Counted from the first letter of the stretch, positions 46,171-55,583 are shown. The stretch is 64,000 nucleotides of DNA from Acetoanaerobium noterae (GCF_900168025.1 NZ_FUYN01000005.1:1-64000); one strand, 5' to 3'. Numbers and translations: made by a program. Notes: generated from the letters alone by a model not told the origin.

Positions 46171-46199
46171 TTGACAGCTCTATGGTCTTATGATATCAT
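46171..46199 (+). promoter_or_regulatory. Promoter of the rplU-prp-rpmA operon
   Basis: TTGACA (46171-46176), 17 bases, TATCAT (46194-46199). A strong sigma-A promoter. Confidence 0.85.
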
Positions 46200-46204
46200 A
46201 AATA

Positions 46205-46287
46205 TTTGTAAGAAGCCGCTCATTTGAGGTATTAATTTTCAATTATGAAAAACCTTACGTGGCGAGACTGGAAATAGGAGGTGCTGT
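46205..46287 (+). ncRNA. Probable L21 ribosomal-protein leader
   Basis: The roughly 80-base leader between the promoter and rplU contains AGAAGCCGCTCATTTGAGG and, just before the ribosome site, GTGGCGAGACTGGAAATAGG. Firmicute rplU genes usually carry an L21-responsive leader here, and the segment order resembles that family from memory. Boundaries are approximate, and control by L21 protein is inferred. Confidence 0.55.
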
Positions 46288-46596
46288 ATGTACGCAATCG
46301 TTGAGACTGGTGGAAAACAATATATGGTTAAAGAGGGAGATACTCTTTTCGTAGAGAAGCTAAACGCTGCTGAAGGAGATGTTGTAACTCTAGACAAAAT
46401 TGTTGCTGTTTCTAAAGATGGTCAAATGATGACTGGCTCTGATGCTGCTGCTTATAAAGTGAATGCTAAGGTTTTAGCTCAAGGTAAAGCTAAGAAAATA
46501 ATTGTATTCAAATATAAAGCTAAAAAAGACTACAGACGTAAGCAAGGTCATAGACAACCATATACTAAAATTACTATTGAATCTATAAACGCTTAA
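46288..46596 (+). CDS. rplU: Ribosomal protein bL21
   Basis: A 102-aa 50S subunit protein: [20 protein letters not shown] at the start and [16 protein letters not shown] at the end, both diagnostic. AGGAGG precedes ATG 46288. First gene of the conserved rplU-prp-rpmA operon, one base before prp. Confidence 0.98.
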   Translation: MYAIVETGGKQYMVKEGDTLFVEKLNAAEGDVVTLDKIVAVSKDGQMMTGSDAAAYKVNAKVLAQGKAKKIIVFKYKAKKDYRRKQGHRQPYTKITIESINA

Positions 46597-46597
46597 T

Positions 46598-46927
46598 ATG
46601 GTGAAAGTAGTATTAAAGTTTAAAAAAAATGATATTAATAGTGTTGAAATTAGCGGACATGCTAACTCTTCAGAATATGGACAAGATATAGTTTGCGCAT
46701 CAATATCTGGAATAACTCAAACGATTCTACTTGGGTTAATAGATATACTTGATGGAAACATTGAGTATAAAATTGAAAGCGGATACTTATATTTTAAACT
46801 TCCAGATGATTTAGAGCCTAGTATGATTGAGAAAGTTCAAGTTTTAACTAATACGCTAAGATTAGGGCTAGATAATATTAAGGAAAACTATTCGGATTAT
46901 ATATATATAAGAAAAGAGGAGGTGTAA
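46598..46927 (+). CDS. prp: Ribosomal-processing cysteine protease Prp
   Basis: A 109-aa protein of the YsxB family. Catalytic residues are visible as GHANSSEYGQDIVCASISGI (His and Cys). In Firmicutes Prp removes the N-terminal extension of L27, and this window's L27 carries such an extension. It lies between rplU and rpmA, as in all known cases. Confidence 0.93.
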   Translation: MVKVVLKFKKNDINSVEISGHANSSEYGQDIVCASISGITQTILLGLIDILDGNIEYKIESGYLYFKLPDDLEPSMIEKVQVLTNTLRLGLDNIKENYSDYIYIRKEEV

Positions 46928-46930
46928 TTC

Positions 46931-47218
46931 ATGTTTAAAATGGATCTCCAGTTATTTGCAAGTAAAAAAGGGGTAGGTTCTTCTAAAAACGGTCGTGATT
47001 CTGTATCTAAAAGACTTGGTGTTAAAAGATATGACGGTCAAGAAGTATCTGCTGGTTCTATACTTGTAAGACAAAGAGGAACTAAAGTACATCCTGGAAA
47101 CAATGTTGGAAAGGGTGGAGATGATACACTTTTCGCTCTAGTTGACGGAGTTGTAAAGTTTGAAAGAAAAGATAAGAAGAGAAAGCAAGTCAGCATATAT
47201 CCTGCTGTAGCAGAATAA
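46931..47218 (+). CDS. rpmA: Ribosomal protein bL27 with Prp-cleavable N-terminus
   Basis: A 95-aa 50S protein at the peptidyl-transferase centre. The N-terminus [20 protein letters not shown] contains the Prp recognition motif LQLFA, with cleavage expected before SKKG. The rest ([38 protein letters not shown]) is typical L27. GAGGAGGTG precedes the ATG. Confidence 0.98.
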   Translation: MFKMDLQLFASKKGVGSSKNGRDSVSKRLGVKRYDGQEVSAGSILVRQRGTKVHPGNNVGKGGDDTLFALVDGVVKFERKDKKRKQVSIYPAVAE

Positions 47219-47294
47219 GAAACCAACTAATTTAAGTGATTTTAAATTGCTTACTTGGTTAGGGAACCTTGTTGTATACACATAAGATACTTAT

Positions 47295-47322
47295 AGGAGT
47301 GCTTTTAAGCACTCCTAATTTT
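47295..47322 (+). terminator. Hairpin between rpmA and obg
   Basis: AGGAGTGCTT (47295-47304) pairs with AAGCACTCCT (47307-47316), followed by AATTTTG. Upstream, a second imperfect hairpin (AACCAA near 47221 with TTGGTT near 47257) lies in the same gap. Confidence 0.65.
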
Positions 47323-47348
47323 GTATATAGAAGAAAAAAGGTGAGAAA

Positions 47349-48629
47349 ATGTTTGTAGATAAAGCAAAGTTATATATAAAAGCTGGAAATGGTGGAAACG
47401 GCGCTGTTGCTTTTAGAAGAGAAATCTATGTACCAGCAGGTGGACCAGCAGGTGGAGATGGCGGTAAAGGTGGAAATGTAATAATTATTGCAGATTCAAA
47501 TTTACGTACTCTAATGGATTACAGATATAAAAGTAAATATGTCGCTGAACCAGGAGAAGACGGAAAAGGCTCTAATATGTTTGGAAAACATGGAGAAGAT
47601 TTATATCTAAGAGTTCCAGTTGGAACAATTATTAAAGATGAAGAAACTGGTCTTATTATGGCGGATTTGAAAAATGATGGAGATGAGTTTGTTGCGGCAA
47701 AAGGTGGATATGGCGGAAAAGGCAACACTCACTTTAAAACGTCAGTAAGACAGGCTCCAGGATTTGCAAAAGCAGGCAAGGATGGAGAGGAAAAGAACAT
47801 TATATTAGAGCTTAGACTTATAGCTGATGTAGGGTTAATTGGTTTTCCTAATGTTGGTAAATCAACATTCCTTTCAATAATATCTAAAGCTAAACCTAAA
47901 ATAGCCAACTATCATTTTACAACTCTTACACCAAATTTAGGAGTGACAAAATTAAAAAATGGCGATAGTTTTGTGGTTGCAGATATACCTGGAATCATAG
48001 AAGGTGCAAACGAAGGGATAGGCTTAGGACATGACTTTTTAAGACATATTGAAAGAACTAAAGTTCTAGTTCATATTGTTGATATATCAGGAATTGAAGG
48101 AAGAGATCCTTTAGATGATTTTGAAAAAATCAATACAGAATTAAAAAAATATAATGAAAAATTATCATCTAGACCTCAAATAGTTGTCGCTAATAAGATG
48201 GATATTTTAGATGATATTGACATATATAATAATTTTAAGTCAGAATTAGAAAATAGAGGTTACAAGGTTTACAGCATGTCTGCTGCTACTCTAAGCGGAG
48301 TAGATGAAATTTTAAATACTATTTCTCAGATGCTAAAAGATGCAGAGGAAGTAGACTTATTTGATGAAGAAGATATTTACGATGAAACAAAGGTTATCTC
48401 TCAGAATATTGATGAAATTAAAGTCTATAAAGAAAATGACATTTTTATAGTAGAAGGTAATAGACTTGAAAAACTATTATATTCAGTAGATTTTGAAGAC
48501 ATGGAGTCTATAAGATATTTCCAAAGTATCATGGAAAAAACTGGAGTATTTGATAAGCTTCGTTCTATCGGAGTTCAGGATGGAGATACGGTAAGAATTT
48601 ATGATTTAGAGTTTGAATATTATGAGTAG
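47349..48629 (+). CDS. obg: GTPase Obg/CgtA
   Basis: A 426-aa ribosome-assembly GTPase. It has an N-terminal glycine-rich Obg fold (KAGNGGNGAVAFRREIYVPA), a G domain (GFPNVGKSTFLS, DIPGIIEGA, NKMD) and a C-terminal OCT domain found in Gram-positive Obg. AAGGTGAG precedes the ATG. Confidence 0.97.
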   Translation: MFVDKAKLYIKAGNGGNGAVAFRREIYVPAGGPAGGDGGKGGNVIIIADSNLRTLMDYRYKSKYVAEPGEDGKGSNMFGKHGEDLYLRVPVGTIIKDEETGLIMADLKNDGDEFVAAKGGYGGKGNTHFKTSVRQAPGFAKAGKDGEEKNIILELRLIADVGLIGFPNVGKSTFLSIISKAKPKIANYHFTTLTPNLGVTKLKNGDSFVVADIPGIIEGANEGIGLGHDFLRHIERTKVLVHIVDISGIEGRDPLDDFEKINTELKKYNEKLSSRPQIVVANKMDILDDIDIYNNFKSELENRGYKVYSMSAATLSGVDEILNTISQMLKDAEEVDLFDEEDIYDETKVISQNIDEIKVYKENDIFIVEGNRLEKLLYSVDFEDMESIRYFQSIMEKTGVFDKLRSIGVQDGDTVRIYDLEFEYYE

Positions 48630-48637
48630 GTGATGAA

Positions 48638-48931
48638 ATGCTAAAAGGAAAACAAAGAGCGTATTTAAAATCTTTGGCAAATAACTTAGAAGTAATGTCT
48701 CATATTGGAAAAGAAGGCATTACAGATTCTGTCAAGGCTTCTATAGAGGAAGCGCTTGAAAAAAGAGAAATACTAAAAATAAGAATATTAGAAAATTCTG
48801 GACTGGATACAAAAGATACAGCCAATACATTAGCACAAGAAATTAATGCTGAGTTTGTACAAGCTATAGGTTTTACATTTACACTCTATAAGAAGTCAAA
48901 AAACAATCCTAAAATCAAGTTGCCTAAATAA
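48638..48931 (+). CDS. yhbY: YhbY/CRS1-type RNA-binding protein
   Basis: A 97-aa KH-like ribosome-associated RNA-binding protein: KGKQRAYLKSLANNLEVM, IGKEGIT as the GxxG-like loop, and GFTFTLYKKSK at the end. It lies eight bases after obg and before a terminator. Confidence 0.94.
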   Translation: MLKGKQRAYLKSLANNLEVMSHIGKEGITDSVKASIEEALEKREILKIRILENSGLDTKDTANTLAQEINAEFVQAIGFTFTLYKKSKNNPKIKLPK

Positions 48932-48974
48932 ACTGTAAAGTTTTCGTTAAGAAAAATATATTTGACTTCATTTA

Positions 48975-49000
48975 AACTACCCGTAAGGGTAGTTTTTATT
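48975..49000 (+). terminator. Rho-independent terminator after yhbY
   Basis: AACTACCC (48975-48982), loop GTAA, GGGTAGTT (48987-48994), then TTTATT. Confidence 0.9.
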
Positions 49001-49038
49001 CTAGCTTGCATTAGAATTCCTTATTCTAGGAGTAAAGG

Positions 49039-49067
49039 TTGGTAAAATAAGATAATTAATGTATAAT
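49039..49067 (+). promoter_or_regulatory. Promoter of the nadD operon
   Basis: TTGGTA (49039-49044), 17-base spacer, TATAAT (49062-49067), 44 bases before the nadD start. Confidence 0.7.
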
Positions 49068-49111
49068 ATATAAGTTAGTATAGATTATATTGATGAAACA
49101 GGAGCAATCAG

Positions 49112-49714
49112 ATGAAAAATAAAAAAATAGGTATTATGGGTGGAACCTTTGATCCTATTCATAATGGACATTTATTTATAGCTGAACAAGTTAGAATTAA
49201 GTACAATTTGGATAAAGTATTATTCATCCCTTCTGGACAACCACCACACAAAGATGGGCTAAATGTCTCAGAAGCAATTCATAGATATAATATGGTTAAT
49301 CTAGCTATAGCGAGCAATGATTATTTTTTTTCATCATTAATAGAAATAGATAGAAAAGGCAATACTTATACCATAGATACATTAAAACAACTTAAAACTG
49401 TTTACTTAGATAGCGAGATATATTTTATAGTAGGTTATGATACTATTGAAACCATCCATACGTGGAAAGATTATGAACTGCTCCCTGAATATACAAGATT
49501 TGTAGTTGTATCAAGAACTACACAAAGTGCTGGAAATTTAATCAATTTGACTGAAGATTTTCTCGATAAAGTAGATTTTTTTGAAACTCCTGTTATTGAT
49601 ATCTCATCTACTGAAATAAGACAAAATATATACAATAATAAAAGTATAACTTACATGGTGGACAATCAAGTAGAGAGATATATTTATAAGCATAATCTTT
49701 ATAGAGCTAGGTGA
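49112..49714 (+). CDS. nadD: Nicotinate-nucleotide adenylyltransferase
   Basis: A 200-aa nucleotidyltransferase making deamido-NAD from nicotinate mononucleotide and ATP. GGTFDPIHNGHLFIAEQVR carries the HxGH-type active site, and the C-terminal ISSTEIR motif is present. First of nadD-yqeK-LCP-rsfS. Confidence 0.96.
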   Translation: MKNKKIGIMGGTFDPIHNGHLFIAEQVRIKYNLDKVLFIPSGQPPHKDGLNVSEAIHRYNMVNLAIASNDYFFSSLIEIDRKGNTYTIDTLKQLKTVYLDSEIYFIVGYDTIETIHTWKDYELLPEYTRFVVVSRTTQSAGNLINLTEDFLDKVDFFETPVIDISSTEIRQNIYNNKSITYMVDNQVERYIYKHNLYRAR

Positions 49715-49717
49715 TAT

Positions 49718-50296
49718 ATGGAAGATATAATGATAGAGCTAAAAAAGAATGTAAGCGAAAAAAGGTACATACATATATTAGGAGTAATCGATTCTGCAGA
49801 TGAGTTAGCTGAAAAATTTTCAGTTTCAAAAGAAAGAGCAAGGCTAGCAGCAATATTTCACGATTATGCTAAAGGGATGAGCAAGAAGAATATGCTTGAA
49901 TTTTCTAAAGCTAATAAATTAGACTTTGATGATATTGAGTATGGCAATAAAGAGCTAATGCATGGTAAAATTGCAAGACATATAGCTCAAAACAATTACA
50001 ATGTTAATGATAATGATGTGTTAAATGCAATTGAGTTCCATACTACAGGAAGAAAAAAAATGAGCGAGCTTGAAAAATTAATTTGTTTGGCAGACTATAT
50101 CGAAAAAAATAGAGACTATCCTGGTGTAGATAAAATAAGAAACTTAGTAGATATAGATTATAATTTAGCTTTATATACTGCCTTTAATGGAACAATTATA
50201 CATCTAATTGAAGAAAATAAAATTGTTCATACTAGGACAGTTGAAGCAAGAAATTATCTTTTAAGTATTCTAAATGAGAAAGGAGTCTGTGTGTGA
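49718..50296 (+). CDS. yqeK: YqeK-family HD-domain Ap4A hydrolase
   Basis: A 192-aa HD-domain phosphohydrolase, symmetrical diadenosine tetraphosphate hydrolase by family. Metal ligands are seen in RYIHILGVIDSADELA, AIFHDYAKGM, LMHGKIARHIA and AIEFHTTGRKKMS. It starts three bases after nadD and its stop overlaps the LCP start by four bases. Confidence 0.92.
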   Translation: MEDIMIELKKNVSEKRYIHILGVIDSADELAEKFSVSKERARLAAIFHDYAKGMSKKNMLEFSKANKLDFDDIEYGNKELMHGKIARHIAQNNYNVNDNDVLNAIEFHTTGRKKMSELEKLICLADYIEKNRDYPGVDKIRNLVDIDYNLALYTAFNGTIIHLIEENKIVHTRTVEARNYLLSILNEKGVCV

Positions 50297-51573
50297 AACA
50301 TTTTCTAAAGATTTTTATAAGCTTTTTTATGATATTTACCTTAGTATTTGGAGCTGGATTTTACTTCTATTTCGAAAAAGATGAAGTTGATAAAACTATA
50401 GAAGCTGCAGTTAAAACTGAAGAATTGGATACAAAAGTAAAAAAGGAAAGAGTAAATATTCTTATGCTGGGAATTGATGCTCTTAACGGTAAGTATGAAG
50501 CGAATACTTCAAGAACAGATACTATGATGCTACTAAGTATTGACCCGAAGACTAGCACAGCGTTTATTTTATCGATTCCGCGAGACAGCAGGGTTAAGAT
50601 TAGAGGAAGACAGGGTATGGATAAAATAAATCACGCTCATGCTTATGGAGGCGTGGATTTAGCTTTAAAAACAACAAAGGATTTGCTTCAGATTCCGATT
50701 CATCACTATGTTAGAGTGGACTACCAAGCCTTATTTAAAACGATAGATGATATAGGGGGAGTTGAGATTGATGTTCCTATGAATATGAAATATTCTGACC
50801 CTTATGCCACACCACCACTTAAAATAGATTTAAAAAAGGGAAGACAAATATTAGATGGACAAAAATCTATGGAGTATTTACGTTTTAGAAAAGGATATGC
50901 GAACCAAGATTTAGGAAGAATTAATGCTCAGCAAGAGTTCATACAAGCCGTACTAGAAAAAGTTATGTCACCTGCATCGATAATTAGAGTCCCTCAGTAC
51001 ATAGAAACTTTGTTTATGTATGTAGATACTGATATGAGTAAAAAAGATATGCTTGATTTAGCGAAAGAAGGTTTGAAAATAAAACCTGCTGAGATTCAAA
51101 AATCTGTTGTGCCAGGTGATGCGGCTACAATTAATGGAATTTCTTACTATAAAATAGATGAAGAAACTTTAAAAAGTGATTTGGAATTTCTAATGTCAGG
51201 AAATTATCCAGAAATTCTAGATGAAAATAGTACTGAAGAAAACAATTCTGATTCAAGTACGAATTCAAATCAAGCACCAGAAACACCTGTTGTTAATGAA
51301 AAAGATGCTCAGATTATTATTTTAAACGGATCTGGTAAAAATGGAGTTGCTACACGTGCATCTGATCTTTTAAAGATTGAAGATTTTACTATAACAAAAA
51401 CTGGAAACGCTGATAAATTTTCATATGATGAAACTATAATTTATTATAAGGACAATAAAAAATTAGCTAATTCAGTCAAAAATATTTTAGGCAAAGGGAA
51501 AATAGTACAGCAAGCTGAAAAATATCAAAATATAGAGCCAGATGTATTGATTGTAATTGGAAAAGATTTTTAG
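50293..51573 (+). CDS. LytR-CpsA-Psr family protein
   Basis: A 426-aa membrane-anchored enzyme expected to attach anionic glycopolymers to peptidoglycan. It has an N-terminal membrane helix (IFISFFMIFTLVFGAGFYFYF), an LCP domain with NILMLGIDAL, TSRTDTMMLLSIDP, LSIPRDSRVKI and RFRKGYANQDLGRINAQQEF, a linker rich in Asn/Ser, then a LytR_C domain (IIILNGSGKNGVATRASDLL). The start is GTG 50293, overlapping yqeK. Confidence 0.94.
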   Translation: MKHFLKIFISFFMIFTLVFGAGFYFYFEKDEVDKTIEAAVKTEELDTKVKKERVNILMLGIDALNGKYEANTSRTDTMMLLSIDPKTSTAFILSIPRDSRVKIRGRQGMDKINHAHAYGGVDLALKTTKDLLQIPIHHYVRVDYQALFKTIDDIGGVEIDVPMNMKYSDPYATPPLKIDLKKGRQILDGQKSMEYLRFRKGYANQDLGRINAQQEFIQAVLEKVMSPASIIRVPQYIETLFMYVDTDMSKKDMLDLAKEGLKIKPAEIQKSVVPGDAATINGISYYKIDEETLKSDLEFLMSGNYPEILDENSTEENNSDSSTNSNQAPETPVVNEKDAQIIILNGSGKNGVATRASDLLKIEDFTITKTGNADKFSYDETIIYYKDNKKLANSVKNILGKGKIVQQAEKYQNIEPDVLIVIGKDF

Positions 51574-51585
51574 AGGAGGAATTAA

Positions 51586-51933
51586 ATGAATATTGAGGAA
51601 AGCATAAAATTAGTTTACAAGGCAATTGATGATAAGCAAGGTGAAGATATAAAAATATTAAAAATTGGTAATATTTCATCGCTTGCAGATTATTTCATTA
51701 TTACAAGTGCATCAAATGAAAGACAAGTTAAATCAATAACAGATAATATTGAGAAGGAACTTGAAGAGCATGGGATTTTCGTAAGAGCTAAAGAAGGAAC
51801 TTCTAGCTCGAACTGGATACTTTTAGATTATGGAGATTACATTATACACGTATTTAAAACAGAAGATAGACAGTTTTATAATTTGGAAAGACTATGGAAA
51901 GATGCACAAGAAATTACAGTAGAAGCTATATAG
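51586..51933 (+). CDS. rsfS: Ribosomal silencing factor RsfS
   Basis: A 115-aa factor that binds L14 and blocks 30S/50S joining under starvation. Landmarks are ADYFIITSASNERQVKSI, SSNWILLDYGDYIIHVF and FYNLERLW. GAGGAGG precedes the start. Its order after nadD and yqeK is the standard Firmicute arrangement. Confidence 0.96.
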   Translation: MNIEESIKLVYKAIDDKQGEDIKILKIGNISSLADYFIITSASNERQVKSITDNIEKELEEHGIFVRAKEGTSSSNWILLDYGDYIIHVFKTEDRQFYNLERLWKDAQEITVEAI

Positions 51934-51970
51934 TCGAATAATTAATTAAAATATATTTCAGAGGTGTTTT

Positions 51971-52636
51971 ATGAAAAAAATAAGTGTATTTGATATTATT
52001 GGACCTATTATGATAGGACCATCTAGCTCCCATACAGCTGGAGCATTGAGAATTTCTCTAATTGCCTATAAGATATTTAAAGGAACAATTAAAGAAGTGA
52101 AGTTTACTCTTTATGGTTCATTTGCAAAGACTTATAAAGGTCATGGTACTGATAGAGCCTTACTAGGTGGAATAATGGGTTTTGATACTGACGATGACAG
52201 AATTAGAAATTCATTTGAGATAGCGGATAATAATAATTTGAAATATTCCTTCGTTGAAGGAGAAACTACACCTGAGATGCATCCAAATACAGTTAGAATT
52301 GATATTCTAGGTGAGGATTCTTCTATGAGTTTGGTTGGAGAATCAATTGGAGGAGGTAGTGTATTAGTAAGACAGATAAATGGTATAGATGTTAAGTTTA
52401 CTGGAGAATATACTACTATAATGGTTCAACAAATTGATAAGCCAGGAGTAGTTGCTCATATAACAAAAGTTTTAAGTGAAAATAATATTAACATTGCTTT
52501 TATGAGCTTGTTCAGAGAATCTTTGGGAGAAAAAGCTTTTACTATGCTCGAACTAGATGAAAAGGTGTCTGAAGATATATTGCTTAAATTGAAGGAACAT
52601 GAGTATATAATTGATACTTTTTTAATTTCTATATAA
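51971..52636 (+). CDS. sdaAB: L-serine dehydratase, iron-sulfur type, beta subunit
   Basis: A 221-aa subunit of the [4Fe-4S] enzyme that deaminates L-serine to pyruvate. IIGPIMIGPSSSHTAGALRI is the serine-dehydratase beta motif. The C-terminus is an ACT domain (QQIDKPGVVAHITKVLSENN). AGAGGTG precedes the ATG. Partner of the alpha subunit 30 bases downstream; together they feed amino acid fermentation. Confidence 0.95.
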   Translation: MKKISVFDIIGPIMIGPSSSHTAGALRISLIAYKIFKGTIKEVKFTLYGSFAKTYKGHGTDRALLGGIMGFDTDDDRIRNSFEIADNNNLKYSFVEGETTPEMHPNTVRIDILGEDSSMSLVGESIGGGSVLVRQINGIDVKFTGEYTTIMVQQIDKPGVVAHITKVLSENNINIAFMSLFRESLGEKAFTMLELDEKVSEDILLKLKEHEYIIDTFLISI

Positions 52637-52666
52637 TTAAGGATTTTTTTACAGAGGAGAGATTGT

Positions 52667-53539
52667 ATGAAATTTAATAATGGAAAAGAATTATTGGATT
52701 TATGTAGCAAAAAAAATCTGATGATTTCTGATATTATGATTAAGCTTGAAATGAATAACTATAATAAAACAGAAGATGAAGTCTTTGCTCAAATGCATAA
52801 GTCATTTATTATTATGAAGAATGCAGTTCACAAATCTTTAACAGAAGATATAAAATCTATGGGTGGATTAATAGGTGGAGAAGCAAAAAAACTTATTAAG
52901 CAAATTGAAAACAATAAAAATATTAGCGGACTAACAACGTCAAAAGCTATGGCATACGCAATGGGAGTTTTAGAAGTAAATGCTTCGATGGGGCTTATAG
53001 TAGCAGCTCCAACAGCTGGTTCATGTGGTATTATACCTGGAGTTTTAACTGCAATTCAAGAAGCTCATGGTTTTACTGATGAGCAGATGACAAAAGCTCT
53101 ATTTACAGCTGCTGGAATAGGGATGGTTGTAACGATGAATGCAACTGTTGCTGGGGCCGAAGGAGGTTGCCAAGCTGAAACAGGAAGTGCTGCAGCGATG
53201 GCATCTGCCGCAGTTTGTGAACTTATGGGTGGTACACCAAAGCAGTGTCTAGATGCTGCAGCAATATGTATCAAGAATATTATGGGATTAATATGCGACC
53301 CAATTGCAGGCTTAGTTGAAGCACCTTGCCAGAAAAGAAATGCTATTGGAGCTACAAATTCTCTTATTAGTGCGGAGATGACTTTAGCAGGTATCGATAG
53401 TATAATTCCTTTTGATGAGGTTGTAGAATCTATGTATAAAGTAGGAAGAAGCATGCCTGTAGAACTTAGAGAAACTGCTCTTGGAGGAGTTGCTGCAACA
53501 GCTACGGGTTGTACCTTATGTTCAAAAATATTTAATTAA
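52667..53539 (+). CDS. sdaAA: L-serine dehydratase, iron-sulfur type, alpha subunit
   Basis: A 290-aa catalytic subunit. Conserved segments are AAPTAGSCGIIPGVLTA, AGAEGGCQAETGSAAAMASA and GLICDPIAGLVEAPCQKRNA. Their cysteines hold the [4Fe-4S] cluster. GAGGAGAG precedes the ATG. It ends at a bidirectional terminator shared with the minus-strand ATPase gene. Confidence 0.96.
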   Translation: MKFNNGKELLDLCSKKNLMISDIMIKLEMNNYNKTEDEVFAQMHKSFIIMKNAVHKSLTEDIKSMGGLIGGEAKKLIKQIENNKNISGLTTSKAMAYAMGVLEVNASMGLIVAAPTAGSCGIIPGVLTAIQEAHGFTDEQMTKALFTAAGIGMVVTMNATVAGAEGGCQAETGSAAAMASAAVCELMGGTPKQCLDAAAICIKNIMGLICDPIAGLVEAPCQKRNAIGATNSLISAEMTLAGIDSIIPFDEVVESMYKVGRSMPVELRETALGGVAATATGCTLCSKIFN

Positions 53540-53577
53540 AAAATTTATTCACCTTTATAATTAATAGGGAAAAAAAT

Positions 53578-53605
53578 AAAAACACTTCGAATTTGAAGTG
53601 TTTTT
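53578..53605. terminator. Bidirectional terminator between convergent genes
   Basis: AAAAACACTTC (53578-53588) pairs perfectly with GAAGTGTTTTT (53595-53605), giving a T-run on each strand. Confidence 0.9.
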
Positions 53606-53615
53606 ATTTTTAAAA

Positions 53616-54047
53616 TTATAAACTTACTTTTTCATAGTTATGAGAATATTTTTGAACTTTTTCTAAAACATCTTGGTCATAAATGCTAGCTGAAATGATA
53701 ATTTCAAACTCATGCTTATCTGATAATTTATCAATACCGTCAATAAACGATATTAAATCAGCAGACAAAGGATTAATTATCTTATCAAGGCCATCGATAA
53801 AGATTTTTTCAATATCGTAATTTTCGCTGACCAAACCGCAAATAAAGCCATAAATTGAAGAAAAAGTATCAAGATTAAAATCTTGAGTGGAGATAAATCG
53901 AATATCTCGATGAAGTTGATGCATATGTTTACTGCTTGATTCAATATAAACTAATTCGCCTTTTACTAACTCAACCGATTCATTTGCCATTTGAATCATT
54001 GCTTTTGTTTTACCACTACCAGCCTCACCGATTAATAATTTTACCAT
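53616..54047 (-). CDS. Small P-loop ATPase, function unknown
   Basis: A 143-aa soluble protein that starts MVKLLIGEAGSGKTKAMIQM, a clear Walker A motif, and has a hydrophobic strand ending in Asp (KIFIDGLDKI) as a Walker B candidate, then a further strand (FEIIISASIYD). It is little more than a minimal P-loop core with no effector domain. The start at 54047 follows GGAGGT on the minus strand. It is downstream of, and on the same strand as, a D-Ala-D-Ala carboxypeptidase, 87 bases away. Function cannot be assigned. Confidence 0.8.
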   Translation of the reverse strand: MVKLLIGEAGSGKTKAMIQMANESVELVKGELVYIESSSKHMHQLHRDIRFISTQDFNLDTFSSIYGFICGLVSENYDIEKIFIDGLDKIINPLSADLISFIDGIDKLSDKHEFEIIISASIYDQDVLEKVQKYSHNYEKVSL

Positions 54048-54134
54048 TGGAATTACCTCCTTGTAAAATTGGTTAAATTTTTTAAATATTGTGCTTATAT
54101 ATATTAAACCAAAAAAACGCAGAAATTAAAAGCC

Positions 54135-55436
54135 TTAATATAGTTTACGATAAGATTTTCTTTTTAATCTTTTTTTTCTCTTGCAATAAACATAATATCT
54201 AAATCCAATAAATAGAACAAATAAGCTGGATAATGAATAACCTAAATATTTTAGTATACTTGAAGAATTATATGTAAATATCTGTTTAATAAAGTTGAGA
54301 TTAAATATAGACTCGACATTGTTAAGGGCAAAAAGAGTAAGTTCATTTGTAGATTTATCATTGCTAATAACTAGTTTTCCAACAATATCCCCCTTGGAAA
54401 TAGGTAGTTTTAAATCATTTAACATAATTTTAGTGTTATATACTGGTAAACTAGATTTAAGATAAGGAACCACAAAATCTTCTTTAGTACCATATTCCAA
54501 GCTTCCTTGAGATGAGTAGTTTATAGGCTGACTCCCAAGCACAGTATCCTTTTTTATAAGAGTTTTTTTCTCAAAATTATCAAAGCCATAATCAAGTAAA
54601 AGTCTTGAATCCCTGTAAACATCATATCCAGAAGCTTTAAACACTACAGAAATTACTCTTATATTATTTTTCTTCCCACTTGAAACTAAACAATTGCCTG
54701 CTTCTCCTGTATAGCCGGTTTTAATACCGTCAACAACCTCGTATTTTATTGGTATGTATTCGTTATTATAAATAATTTTACTCGTAGACCATAAAAACCT
54801 GTTTGTATTTCTAAAATATCTTTTTTCTGGGGTTTGAGGCGTTTCATCAAGAGTTACATTTACTTGTGACACAAGCTCTCTAAAAGTAGCATTTTTCATA
54901 GCTTCTCTAGCTATTAAAGCCATATCATGTGCGCTTATTGTATGGCTTGGGTCATGAAGACCATTAGGATTTGCAAAGCTTGTATTAGTACAGCCTATAT
55001 CTTTTGCCCTTTGGTTCATTAAAGTTGCAAAGCTTTGAATATCACCTGATATAGTTCTAGCTAAAAGTACTGCAGCATCATTTGCTGATTTAACTAATAA
55101 ACCATCTAAGAGTTCCCTAACAGTGAATACTTCACCAGGGAGCAGATACATAGCACTTCCATCTGCTGGACCCATATCTTCAGGGACTGTAATTTTATCT
55201 TCTAAATTTAAATGCTCAAGAGCTAAGAGTGCTGTCATTATTTTTGTAGTTGATGCTGGATACATTGGAGCATTAGCATTTTTTTCGTAGAGAATTTCTC
55301 CACTATCTATCTCAATTAATATTGCTGCTTCAGCTGATATATCAGGCTCAATGGGAGATGCGAAGCTAGAGCTAATAAATAAATTGAAAAATAATATAGT
55401 AATAATTCCATAAACAAAGCATAATTTAGTTTTCAT
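54135..55436 (-). CDS. D-alanyl-D-alanine carboxypeptidase (DacF-like)
   Basis: A 433-aa exported peptidoglycan carboxypeptidase of peptidase family S11. It has a signal peptide (VYGIITILFFNLFISSSFAS), the catalytic SxxK in PASTTKIMTALLALE, SAND as SxN, and KTGYTGEAGNCL. A C-terminal beta domain and a final membrane anchor (YLGYSLSSLFVLFIGFRYYV) with a basic tail follow. The anchor is a true hydrophobic helix rather than the usual amphipathic one. The gene diverges from the ComEA-like gene. Confidence 0.94.
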   Translation of the reverse strand: MKTKLCFVYGIITILFFNLFISSSFASPIEPDISAEAAILIEIDSGEILYEKNANAPMYPASTTKIMTALLALEHLNLEDKITVPEDMGPADGSAMYLLPGEVFTVRELLDGLLVKSANDAAVLLARTISGDIQSFATLMNQRAKDIGCTNTSFANPNGLHDPSHTISAHDMALIAREAMKNATFRELVSQVNVTLDETPQTPEKRYFRNTNRFLWSTSKIIYNNEYIPIKYEVVDGIKTGYTGEAGNCLVSSGKKNNIRVISVVFKASGYDVYRDSRLLLDYGFDNFEKKTLIKKDTVLGSQPINYSSQGSLEYGTKEDFVVPYLKSSLPVYNTKIMLNDLKLPISKGDIVGKLVISNDKSTNELTLFALNNVESIFNLNFIKQIFTYNSSSILKYLGYSLSSLFVLFIGFRYYVYCKRKKRLKRKSYRKLY

Positions 55437-55583
55437 TAAATACCTCCAATAACAATTACTAGAATTTAGTATAACATACTATGATAATTTGATTCTAGAA
55501 CTAGAGAAAAAAATTAAAAAATAAAGGAGTTTTTGATTTTATGAAGAAATGTTTAACTTAAGAATATTAAAAGGGAGATTATT

